Assembly: GCA_902478875.1 (NCBI GenBank)
Contig: CABSMZ010000130.1
Location: 1 to 5,383 of the forward strand
Source: an uncultured Collinsella sp.
GTDB taxonomy: Bacteria; Actinomycetota; Coriobacteriia; Coriobacteriales; Coriobacteriaceae
Direction of reading: 5' to 3'
DNA: 5,383 nucleotides
The notes beneath the pieces are model-generated. The model worked only from the letters and a program-made list of their open reading frames with translations, ran no database searches and was not told the DNA's origin. This document shows positions 1-5,383 of this stretch, piece after piece. How positions within the stretch are numbered: position 1 is the first letter of the stretch; the number at the start of each line of letters is the position of its first letter. The position numbers and the translations under genes are program-made.

Positions 1-154
1 TCTTGGCAGCCTTGGCGAGGCCGTTCTTGCGCAGAACGTCGACAGCGGCGTCCATGTCGCCATCAGCCTCGACGAGAGCCTTCTTGCACTCCATCATCGG
101 GGAGTCGGTCATCTCGCGGAGCTGCTTGACCATAGCGGCGGTAATCTGGGCCAT
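1..154 (-). CDS. tsf: Elongation factor Ts, N-terminal fragment (runs off the window)
   Basis: EF-Ts is the cytoplasmic guanine-nucleotide exchange factor that recycles EF-Tu from its GDP to its GTP form during translation. Only the first 51 codons are visible, starting MAQITAAMVKQLREMTDSP; the rest lies beyond position 1. They cover the N-terminal UBA-like helical domain, with the family signature TDSPMMECKKALVEADGD at about residues 16-33, followed by DVLRKNGLAKAAK. The ATG at 152-154 is preceded by AAGGA (161-165) with a 6-nt spacer. It lies 45 nt downstream of the rpsB stop, the standard rpsB-tsf arrangement. The gap holds a T-rich run but no stem that would make it a terminator, so co-transcription with rpsB is expected. 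Identity is secure; completeness of the gene cannot be judged. Confidence 0.96.
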   Translation of the reverse strand, partial: MAQITAAMVKQLREMTDSPMMECKKALVEADGDMDAAVDVLRKNGLAKAAK

Positions 155-199
155 TGTGGTTCCTTTCAAAGAGATGAAAAAGAATTAACTAAGACTGAT

Positions 200-928
200 T
201 TACTCGGCCTTGGGCTCAGCGGCCATCTCGGCCTCGGAGACCTGCTCCTTGCCGGAGCCAGCGAGGCAGGCGTCAGCCATGAGCTCGCACATAAGGGTGA
301 CAGCGGAGATAGCGTCATCGTTGCAGGGGATGCCGTACTCGACCTCGTCGGGATCGGAGTTGGTGTCGATCAGGGCGACGACGGGGATGTTCAGGCGCTG
401 AGCCTCCTTGATGGCGTTCTCCTCGCGCTTGGTGTCGATGACGAAGAGAGCCTGGGGCAGACCCTTCATGTCGCGGGCGCCACCGAGGTTGGTCTGGAGC
501 TTGGTGAGCTCCTTGCCCAGAACAGCCTGCTCCTTCTTGGGGAGCACTGCCATGCGGCCGTCCTCGACCATGGCCTCGAGCTCCTCCATGCGGTTGATGC
601 GGGAACGGATGGTGACGAAGTTGGTCAGCATGCCGCCAAGCCAACGCTGGTTGATGTAAGGCATGTTGGCGCGCTCAGCGGCGTTCTTGACGGCCTCCTG
701 AGCCTGCTTCTTGGTGCCGACGAACAGCACGTTGCCGCCCTTGGCGACGTTCTTGACGAAGGTGTAGGCCTGGTCGGCGTCGAGGATGGTCTGCTTGAGG
801 TCGAGGATATAGATGCCGTTGCGCTCACCGAAGATGAACGGCTTCATCTTGGGGTTCCAGCGACGGGTCTGGTGACCGAAGTGGCAGCCGGCCTCGAGCA
901 GGGTGCGGATATTAATCTTGGTAGCCAT
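200..928 (-). CDS. rpsB: 30S ribosomal protein S2
   Basis: Ribosomal protein S2 (uS2) binds late to the 30S subunit between head and body near S1 (where present) and is needed for mRNA binding. The 242-residue product has the usual family length. Visible hallmarks are the N-terminal signature LLEAGCHFGHQTRRWNPKM (residues 10-28), IYILDLKQT (39-47), the conserved NQRWLGGMLTNF (93-104) and the second signature beginning at PQALFVIDTKREENAI (158-173) and running to IPVVALIDTNSDP (181-193). The last 20 or so residues form a variable acidic tail. The ATG at 926-928 has a strong Shine-Dalgarno AGGAGG (935-940) with a 6-nt spacer, and the stop is TAA. Codon choice looks more uniform than in the upstream genes (mostly AAG for Lys, GAG for Glu), as expected for a highly expressed gene; this is by eye, not computed. 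It is the first gene after the promoter at 1070-1098 and precedes tsf. Confidence 0.98.
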   Translation of the reverse strand: MATKINIRTLLEAGCHFGHQTRRWNPKMKPFIFGERNGIYILDLKQTILDADQAYTFVKNVAKGGNVLFVGTKKQAQEAVKNAAERANMPYINQRWLGGMLTNFVTIRSRINRMEELEAMVEDGRMAVLPKKEQAVLGKELTKLQTNLGGARDMKGLPQALFVIDTKREENAIKEAQRLNIPVVALIDTNSDPDEVEYGIPCNDDAISAVTLMCELMADACLAGSGKEQVSEAEMAAEPKAE

Positions 929-931
929 GTT

Positions 932-947
932 AAACCTCCTGTGGTTT
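932..947 (-). promoter_or_regulatory. rpsB Shine-Dalgarno within a possible sequestering hairpin
   Basis: The rpsB ribosome binding site AGGAGG (935-940) is partly contained in a 5-bp inverted repeat: AAACC (943-947), loop ACAGGA, GGTTT (932-936). Folding would pair the last two G residues of the Shine-Dalgarno sequence and leave AGGA in the loop. The stem is short and A/U-rich, so by itself it would be weak. What is seen is the repeat; translational control is inferred, by analogy with the known autoregulation of rpsB by S2 in enterobacteria. Confidence 0.4.
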
Positions 948-978
948 GCCTCCGCGCGGGGTCATCCTCCAAAACCAA

Positions 979-1005
979 CCCGGACATGTGCTACCAAAGC
1001 CCGGG
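979..1005 (-). promoter_or_regulatory. Stem-loop in the rpsB 5' leader
   Basis: In the leader RNA, CCCGG (1001-1005) pairs perfectly with CCGGG (979-983). Directly stacked inside is GCT/AGC around the loop TTGGT (990-1000), with an unpaired ACATGT on the 3' side. This gives about 8 mostly G-C pairs, the most stable local fold I can find in the leader. Its place between promoter and start codon fits a protein-binding leader element of a ribosomal-protein gene. I do not recognise it as a named RNA family, and no folding program was run. Confidence 0.4.
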
Positions 1006-1046
1006 CACCACGGTATGAAGTAGCCGCGCGTGCGTGATAAAAACCT

Positions 1047-1062
1047 GTTGCCGTGAAGCAAC
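1047..1062 (-). promoter_or_regulatory. Hairpin at the predicted 5' end of the rpsB transcript, with a downstream U-run
   Basis: GTTGC (1058-1062), loop TTCACG, GCAAC (1047-1051) forms a perfect 5-bp stem. It begins almost at the transcription start predicted from the promoter at 1070-1098. Three bases after the stem comes TTTTT (1039-1043). The layout resembles a weak intrinsic terminator or attenuator, or a 5'-end stabilising hairpin. Five pairs is short for efficient termination. Confidence 0.3.
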
Positions 1063-1069
1063 CCGATGA

Positions 1070-1098
1070 ATGATAGCAGGATTGCCTCTTTCTGCCAA
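1070..1098 (-). promoter_or_regulatory. Sigma70-type promoter of rpsB-tsf
   Basis: The -35 hexamer TTGGCA (1093-1098) and the -10 hexamer TATCAT (1070-1075) are separated by exactly 17 nt. The -10 is preceded by TGC, an extended -10 element. Each hexamer differs from the consensus (TTGACA, TATAAT) at only one or two positions. The predicted transcription start is near 1063, giving a leader of about 135 nt to the rpsB ATG. The site lies in the only sizeable non-coding gap of the window, downstream of the xerC stop. This is a pattern match, not an experimental assignment. Confidence 0.75.
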
Positions 1099-1107
1099 CC
1101 CGCAATC

Positions 1108-1129
1108 AAAACCACACACCTGAGTGCGG
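1108..1129 (-). terminator. Weak candidate intrinsic terminator after xerC
   Basis: On the minus strand CCGCAC (1124-1129), loop TCAGGT, GTGTGG (1112-1117) forms a 6-bp stem containing one G-U pair, followed at once by TTTT (1108-1111). It sits 18 nt past the xerC stop and just ahead of the rpsB -35 box, the expected place to end the upstream operon. The stem and U-run are short, so termination may be partial and some readthrough into rpsB is possible. Confidence 0.35.
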
Positions 1130-1147
1130 CGCGGGACGTCCCAGCCA

Positions 1148-2068
1148 CTATTCGCCGCGGGGATGGGCTTGAGCCACGGCACGTTTGAGCCGATCGGGCG
1201 TGAGATGTGTGTAGATTTGCGTCGTGGACAGGCTCGCATGACCTAGCAGCTCTTGAACCGAGCGCAGGTCCGCACCGCCCTCGAGCAAGTCGGTCGCAAA
1301 GGTATGGCGCATCGCATGCGGGGCGATGTCGGCCGGAATGCCGGCGAGCGTCGCCAGCGTATGGAACCGCCGCCGGAGCATGGCGGCGCTCATGCGATTG
1401 CCACGCGCCGATATAAGCAGCGGATGCGGCCCAGTAGCGAGGTCGCGGCGCTTTGCCTGAGCGAGCAACTCCGGCCTCCCCTCCTCAATATAGAGATGCG
1501 TCACCTCGAGCGCACGACGATACAGAGGGACGATACGCTCCTTGCTCCCCTTGCCCCAAAGTCGCAGCGTTCGCTCGGACCAACCAATAGACTCCACGTT
1601 GAGCGCCGCGAGCTCCGAGATTCGCGCGCCGGAGGCATAGAGCAACTCAAGCATCGCCGCATCGCGCAGTCCCGCGGGCGTCGAGGTATCAGGCGTCTTG
1701 AGCAGCGCCTCAACCTGCTGGGTCGTAAGGACGCCCGGCAGGTCACGCGGCAGCTTGGGCGATGCGATCGCCGAGACCGCATCGCCCTCGACAATCCCCT
1801 CGGCAGCCATCCAGCGATAGAGAGATCGGATAGCCGACAGGTGCGCCGCAAGCGTTCGGGGAGCCACCTGCTCACGCGAAAGCTCAGCAAGATAGCGACG
1901 AATGGTGCGCACGTCGGCAGCGAAAGCATCAATATCCTCGCGCTCGCACCAAGCAGCAAAGCGCTCCAGCCTCGAGCCATAGGCCGTCACCGTGTTGGGA
2001 GAAAGCCCCTCAACGCGTGCGATATAGGCGATAAAAGAGTCGACGGTGTCGTACAGGTCAAAGGCTAT
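1148..2068 (-). CDS. xerC: XerC-type site-specific tyrosine recombinase, probable AUA start
   Basis: Cytoplasmic tyrosine recombinase; XerC acts with XerD at the dif site to resolve chromosome dimers. With the start at 2068 it has 306 residues, close to the usual length of about 300. The N-terminal SAM-like core-binding domain begins in SFIAYIARVEGLSPNTV (about 11-27), and the catalytic domain starts near residue 113. Catalytic residues are all present: R149 (GARISEL), K173 in GKGSKER, H251 and R254 (HAMRHTFATDLL), H277 (LLGHASL) and nucleophile Y286 (TTQIYTHL). The first ordinary start, GTG at 1988-1990, would remove most of the first helix of the DNA-binding domain. No ATG, GTG or TTG occurs in frame between it and the stop at 2174-2176. 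AUA at 2066-2068 has GGAGG (2078-2082) 9 nt upstream and overlaps the trmFO TAG by 2 nt; CTG at 2054-2056 is a weaker alternative. XerC rather than XerD is inferred from the trmFO neighbourhood. Family is firm; start is tentative. Confidence 0.88.
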   Translation of the reverse strand: MAFDLYDTVDSFIAYIARVEGLSPNTVTAYGSRLERFAAWCEREDIDAFAADVRTIRRYLAELSREQVAPRTLAAHLSAIRSLYRWMAAEGIVEGDAVSAIASPKLPRDLPGVLTTQQVEALLKTPDTSTPAGLRDAAMLELLYASGARISELAALNVESIGWSERTLRLWGKGSKERIVPLYRRALEVTHLYIEEGRPELLAQAKRRDLATGPHPLLISARGNRMSAAMLRRRFHTLATLAGIPADIAPHAMRHTFATDLLEGGADLRSVQELLGHASLSTTQIYTHLTPDRLKRAVAQAHPRGE

Positions 2069-3402
2069 GACCGGTCGCCTCCAAACAAGTCGGAACGCGT
2101 GGCCAAGTAGGCATCGAGGGCCTCGAGCGCACGGTCCGCATAGGCCTGGTAGCGGTCGCGCTTGCTGCGGCGCTTACCATCCTCGAGTGGCGGCACCAGG
2201 CCAAAGTTGACATGCATAGGCTGATAGCCCACGGTGGCAGGATCGGTCGCATAGCCCACGAGCGCACCTAGGGCGCCCACACGCGGCAACTCGACGCCCG
2301 CGGCACCGATAGCCTCGGCATAGGTGTTGAGCGCCGCGAGAAGACCTGTCGCCACGGCTTCCATGTACCCCTCGGTGCCGGTGATCTGACCGGCCAGGCG
2401 CACGCCGGTACCGGGCACGGCAAAGGTGCCATCGAGCACGTGCGGAGCGTCGACAAAGGTATTGCGATGCATGACACCGTAGCGGAAGAACTCAGCGTTC
2501 TCCAGGCCCGGCACCATATGGAAGACGCGCTTCTGCTCGCCAAAGGTCAAGTTGGTCTGGAAGCCCACCAGGTTATAGGCGGTCTTCTCCTTGTTCTCGG
2601 CACGCAGCTGTATCGCCGCCCAGGGGCGACATCCGGTACGCGGGTCGGTGAGGCCAACGGGCTTCATGGCGCCAAAGCGAATGGCGTCCTTGCCGGTGCG
2701 CGCAACTTCCTCGGCAGGCTGGCAGGCCTGGAACAAATCGCCGCCCTCAAAGTCTTTGAGCACCACGCGGTCGGCCGTGGTAAGCGCCTCGATAAAGGCC
2801 TCGTACTCCTCCTTATTGAGCGGAGCGTTGAGATAGTCGCCGCTCCCCTGCTCCTCATAGCGCGACTGCGAGAACAGCACGTCCATATCGAGCGTGGAGG
2901 CATCGACGATCGGCGCCGCGGCATCGAAGAACGCAAGGGCATCGCCACCGACGAGTTTCATAACCTCTTCGCTCAGCGCCGGTGAACACAGCGGGCCCGC
3001 GGCAATGACCACGTGACCCTCGGGAATCTGCGTGACCTCGCCGTGCACGACCTCGATATTGGGACGGGCGGCAACCTCGGCCTCGACAAGCTCGGAAAAC
3101 TTGACGCGGTCGACCGCCAAGGCGCCACCGGCGGGAACAGCCGCGCGATGGGCGCAATCGAGCAGGACTGAGCCCATGCGCTCAAGCTCGGCTTTCAGCA
3201 AACCAGCCGCGGAATCCGGACGGGTCGACTTAAACGAATTGGAGCAGACGAGCTCTGCCAGGTGATCGGTATGGTGGGCCGGGGAGCTCACCTGGGGGCG
3301 CATCTCGCACAGCTTTACGGCAAACCCGCGATCTGCCAGCTGGATCGCGCACTCCGAACCCGCCAGACCGCCACCGATAACTGTCACCTGATCGAACTGC
3401 AT
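2065..3402 (-). CDS. trmFO: Folate-dependent tRNA (uracil-54-C5) methyltransferase TrmFO
   Basis: TrmFO makes 5-methyluridine at position 54 of the tRNA T-loop, using methylenetetrahydrofolate as carbon donor and reduced FAD, unlike the SAM-dependent TrmA. The 445-residue product has the family's usual length. It opens with an FAD-binding Rossmann motif, VTVIGGGLAGSECA, followed by LAELVCSNSFKS and GLLKAELERMGS. It also has FDAAAPIVD, GAMKPVGLTDPRTGC and, near the end of the second FAD-binding part, LAGQITGTEGYMEA. Two cysteines match the catalytic pair of the B. subtilis enzyme: C53 (in LVCSNS) and C227 (in FQACQPAEE). I chose ATG at 3400-3402 because AAAGG (3412-3416) lies 9 nt upstream; a TTG at 3406-3408 is in frame but only 3 nt from that motif. 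Its Shine-Dalgarno follows directly on the dprA stop 14 nt upstream. Its TAG appears to overlap the xerC start. Confidence 0.96.
   Translation of the reverse strand: MQFDQVTVIGGGLAGSECAIQLADRGFAVKLCEMRPQVSSPAHHTDHLAELVCSNSFKSTRPDSAAGLLKAELERMGSVLLDCAHRAAVPAGGALAVDRVKFSELVEAEVAARPNIEVVHGEVTQIPEGHVVIAAGPLCSPALSEEVMKLVGGDALAFFDAAAPIVDASTLDMDVLFSQSRYEEQGSGDYLNAPLNKEEYEAFIEALTTADRVVLKDFEGGDLFQACQPAEEVARTGKDAIRFGAMKPVGLTDPRTGCRPWAAIQLRAENKEKTAYNLVGFQTNLTFGEQKRVFHMVPGLENAEFFRYGVMHRNTFVDAPHVLDGTFAVPGTGVRLAGQITGTEGYMEAVATGLLAALNTYAEAIGAAGVELPRVGALGALVGYATDPATVGYQPMHVNFGLVPPLEDGKRRSKRDRYQAYADRALEALDAYLATRSDLFGGDRS
2078..2082 (-). promoter_or_regulatory. Shine-Dalgarno that supports the AUA start of xerC
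   Basis: GGAGG lies inside the last codons of trmFO and ends 9 nt before the AUA at 2066-2068, a normal spacing. No comparable motif precedes the alternative CTG at 2054-2056. The motif also encodes a Gly-Gly pair of TrmFO, so it could be coincidental. Confidence 0.5.
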
Positions 3403-3416
3403 CTGCAAACACCTTT

Positions 3417-4352
3417 CTAATTGACACGTTTTCCATTGTGACCGAAGGGTGTCTGGGCGTGAAGGGCAAACTTGGAGGGCGCATACCTTCCATCCATCAT
3501 GCGCTCGATAAGACCCTCGAGTTCAAGCGAACCCAAGAGTTTGAGTACGCCGACAGCATCGAGCGAGACGAGCGCCGCGATGTCGTCGACCTTGAGCGGA
3601 GAGGCGATGAGCGCATGCATCACGGTCTGCTGCGTTGGATCCAGGTCGGCAATGCCGGGAGCATCGGGGCGCGAGTAGCGCAGGGTTCCGTAGATGCGTG
3701 AGATAGCCATCTCGATAGATTCCTCGTCGACGATGCAGCAGGCACCGTTCGCAATGAGGTAATTCGTGCCACGCGACTCGGGCGATAGGATCGACCCCGG
3801 CACGGCAAGAAGTTCGCGCCCCAAATCCATAGCAGCCTCGGCTGTAGAAAACGTCCCAGAAGGCATACCCGCCTCGGATACAAAGAGGGCTTGCGACAGG
3901 GCCGCGATCACGCGATTGCGGCGCGGAAAGGCGAACTTGCGCGGACCCATGCCCCACGGAGAGATCGACACGACCGCGCCACCCGTATCAAGCGTGCGCG
4001 TAATCAGCCCCGCGCTCGAACGCGGGTAGACCACGTCGGCGCCCGTCCCCAGCACCACAACGTGTTTGCCGCCGGCGTTGACCGCAGCCCAACCCGAGGC
4101 CTGGTCACAACCGACCGCACCGCCCGAAACTACCGTCACTCCCGCCTCAACCGCCACCTTCGCCGCAAGCTCTGCCACGGCAAGACCATACGGCGAGGCC
4201 TTTCGCGCACCGATGATGGAGAGCGCGGGCGTCGAAAGCGCCTCGGGGTTGCCGCGCACATAGAGCGTCTGAGGTACATCAGAAAGCTCCAAAACGGTCT
4301 CGGGATACAACGCGTCACCTGGATGCAGCTCGAAGGTCCCCTCAACCATCAT
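3417..4352 (-). CDS. dprA: DNA-processing protein DprA (Smf)
   Basis: DprA binds incoming single-stranded DNA in the cytoplasm during natural transformation and loads RecA on it; many non-competent bacteria also keep it. The 311-residue protein starts directly at the Rossmann-like DprA domain and lacks the N-terminal SAM-like extension of longer homologues. Visible motifs are SIIGARKASPYG (45-56), VVSGGAVGCDQASG (74-87), VVVLGTGADVVYP (98-110), the hallmark FPRRNRVIAALSQALFVSEA (142-161), SGTFSTAEAA (165-174) and AVPGSILSPESRGTNYLI (183-200). Residues of about 237-290 resemble the C-terminal winged-helix domain. The start is the first of two adjacent ATG codons: it overlaps the comM stop as ATGA and has AAGGAGG (4358-4364) 5 nt upstream. 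An open frame continues upstream to 4508 but only as a shadow of comM. The usual SGxA(R/K)GID motif is altered to SGGAVGCD. Confidence 0.93.
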   Translation of the reverse strand: MMVEGTFELHPGDALYPETVLELSDVPQTLYVRGNPEALSTPALSIIGARKASPYGLAVAELAAKVAVEAGVTVVSGGAVGCDQASGWAAVNAGGKHVVVLGTGADVVYPRSSAGLITRTLDTGGAVVSISPWGMGPRKFAFPRRNRVIAALSQALFVSEAGMPSGTFSTAEAAMDLGRELLAVPGSILSPESRGTNYLIANGACCIVDEESIEMAISRIYGTLRYSRPDAPGIADLDPTQQTVMHALIASPLKVDDIAALVSLDAVGVLKLLGSLELEGLIERMMDGRYAPSKFALHAQTPFGHNGKRVN

Positions 4353-5383
4353 TGGTCCCTCCTTCCCTGGTACATCGCCGCCTCGAGCACGTGGTCCTGC
4401 GTCACCTGCTCGCTCTCGGCGACATCTGCGATCGTGCGCGCAATGCGAACAAGGCGCACGATGCCACGCCCTGTGAGATGCGTGCGCTTCGACAGGCCGA
4501 GCACACACTTCTCCGCCGCATCATCGAGCTCAAAGGTCGAAACGACGCCGTCAATGGACCGTGTCTCGTCATCCTCGGCCTCGGCATCCGCATCGTCCAT
4601 GCGGGATTCGCGCCAAGCGCGAAAGGCGCGACCGCGCACAACGTAGTCACGTAACTCGGCCGACGACATGCCCTCCGCACCCTCGATAATCACTTGAGGG
4701 TCGGGACGGGTCACATCAATCATCATGTCGATACGGTCGGCCAAAGGACCGCGCAGTTTAGACCGATAGCGCTCGACCATCGCCGCCGAGCAGCGACACG
4801 GCACCTCGCGATCGCCCAAAAAGCCGCAGGGGCAGGGATTGCTCGCAGCCAGCAGCTGAAAGCGCGACGGGAAGGTAAAAGCCCCGTCGACGCGTACGAT
4901 CCTCACGTAGCCGCGCTCGATGGGCTGACGCAGCGTCTGCAGCACGCCAGTGGGAAACTCGGCAAGCTCGTCCAAAAAGAGCACGCCGCCATGAGCAAGG
5001 CTGATCTCACCCGGGTGCACCGGGCGCCCACCGCCGATAAGGCCTGCGGTCGAAATACTGTGGTGGGGACTGCGGAAGGGGCGGTGCCCCGCCAACAAGC
5101 CATCAATGTTCTCACCCAAAACCGAATGGATGCACAGTGCCTCCTGCTGATCCTCAACGGAAAGCTCGGGCAGAATGCCGGTCATACGGCGCGCGAGCAT
5201 GGTCTTGCCCGAACCGGGCGAGCCGATCATGAGCAGGCCGAGCTCGCCGGCTGCCGCAAGCGCCATGCCGCGTTTAGCGACTTCCTGCCCCAGTACGTCG
5301 GCATAGTCGAGCTCGGGCTCAAAGGTCGCCTCGACGCCCTCGGAATCCAAGTAGTGCCGGGCGGCATCGCCCATACCGTGAGC
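4349..5383 (-). CDS. comM: ComM/YifB-family AAA+ ATPase (Mg-chelatase-like), N-terminus outside the window
   Basis: ComM-type proteins are hexameric AAA+ ATPases; Vibrio ComM promotes branch migration when transformed DNA is recombined. The name Mg chelatase in databases reflects only the shared ATPase fold. The visible 344 residues contain the whole ATPase core: IGSPGSGKT (Walker A, about 53-61), GGVLFLDEL (Walker B, about 132-140), the family motif RPFRSPHHSIS (about 101-111), a possible metal-binding CPCGFLGDREVPCRC (about 184-198) and GPLADRIDMMID with the likely arginine finger (about 212-223). The C-terminal helical domain ends in THLTGRGIVRLVRIARTIAD. The frame stays open to 5383. An ATG at 5372-5374 is internal, because family members have roughly 500 residues with a further N-terminal S5-like domain of about 170. 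An acidic run, MDDADAEAEDDE, lies before the C-terminal domain. The TGA overlaps the dprA start, so the two are translationally linked. Confidence 0.94.
   Translation of the reverse strand, partial: AHGMGDAARHYLDSEGVEATFEPELDYADVLGQEVAKRGMALAAAGELGLLMIGSPGSGKTMLARRMTGILPELSVEDQQEALCIHSVLGENIDGLLAGHRPFRSPHHSISTAGLIGGGRPVHPGEISLAHGGVLFLDELAEFPTGVLQTLRQPIERGYVRIVRVDGAFTFPSRFQLLAASNPCPCGFLGDREVPCRCSAAMVERYRSKLRGPLADRIDMMIDVTRPDPQVIIEGAEGMSSAELRDYVVRGRAFRAWRESRMDDADAEAEDDETRSIDGVVSTFELDDAAEKCVLGLSKRTHLTGRGIVRLVRIARTIADVAESEQVTQDHVLEAAMYQGRRDQ

Noticed and set aside
155..199. T-rich stretch between rpsB and tsf as a terminator.
   Set aside because: No stem precedes the T-run; the gap only carries the tsf ribosome binding site.
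930..965. An 11-codon reading frame (MTPRGGKPQEV) ending 1 nt before the rpsB ATG, as a possible leader peptide.
   Set aside because: The GGAGG before its ATG abuts the codon with no spacer, so initiation is unlikely. The frame is open far upstream, and the peptide has no suggestive composition.
1133..1142. Perfect 10-bp palindrome GGGACGTCCC just past the xerC stop, as an operator site.
   Set aside because: It lies about 35 nt upstream of the rpsB -35 box, has no second copy that I can see in the window, and is short enough to arise by chance in GC-rich DNA.
1148..2068. The tyrosine recombinase as an integrase of a mobile element.
   Set aside because: It sits in a conserved housekeeping neighbourhood, has XerC length and motifs, and no attachment-site repeats or cargo genes are seen beside it.
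1253..2110. A 285-codon open frame on the plus strand opposite xerC.
   Set aside because: It is antisense to a gene with all catalytic residues intact. Its product is Arg-rich with no recognisable motif, typical of shadow frames in GC-rich DNA.
2440..2985. A 181-codon plus-strand open frame opposite trmFO.
   Set aside because: It mirrors conserved trmFO coding sequence and shows no family motif or convincing ribosome binding site.
4353..4508. Upstream extension of dprA giving a 363-residue protein.
   Set aside because: The extra 52 residues (rich in Arg, Cys and His) look like a shadow of the comM C-terminus in another frame, and the ATGATG at 4347-4352 has an excellent Shine-Dalgarno sequence.
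3891..4646. A 251-codon plus-strand open frame spanning the dprA-comM junction.
   Set aside because: It is antisense to two well-supported genes, has low-complexity Arg- and Ser-rich composition, and no recognisable domain.

Overview
This is a GC-rich bacterial chromosomal segment in which every supported gene lies on the minus strand. In transcription order (right to left) it reads comM (5' part missing), dprA, trmFO, xerC, then a non-coding gap, rpsB, and the first 51 codons of tsf. The gene order is a compact version of the dprA-(topA)-trmFO-xerC ... rpsB-tsf neighbourhood known from Gram-positive bacteria. High GC, a folate-dependent TrmFO and an EF-Ts starting with TDSPMMECKKAL make me favour a Coriobacteriia-type actinobacterium (for example a Collinsella relative). 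That assignment is inference from general appearance, not a database match.

Region 5383-1148 looks like one tightly packed transcription unit. comM and dprA overlap in an ATGA, dprA and trmFO are 14 nt apart, and trmFO and xerC appear to overlap by 2 nt. Products: a ComM/YifB-family AAA+ ATPase (branch migration in transformation), DprA (RecA loading on incoming single-stranded DNA), TrmFO (m5U54 tRNA methylation) and a XerC-type tyrosine recombinase (chromosome dimer resolution). A weak terminator candidate follows xerC.

Region 1147-929 holds a well-formed sigma70-type promoter (TTGGCA, 17 nt, TATCAT with a TG extension). It drives rpsB-tsf and leaves a leader of about 135 nt. The leader has three possible stem-loops, one of which would bury part of the rpsB Shine-Dalgarno sequence, so S2 feedback control is plausible but unproven. 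Region 928-1 is the rpsB-tsf translation operon.

The most notable point is xerC. Its frame clearly codes for the family's normal N-terminus upstream of the first GTG, yet it contains no ATG, GTG or TTG back to the in-frame stop at 2174-2176. The best start is an AUA preceded by a GGAGG and overlapping the trmFO stop codon as ATAG. I do not see a new multi-gene system, mobile element, CRISPR array, tRNA or rRNA in this window.
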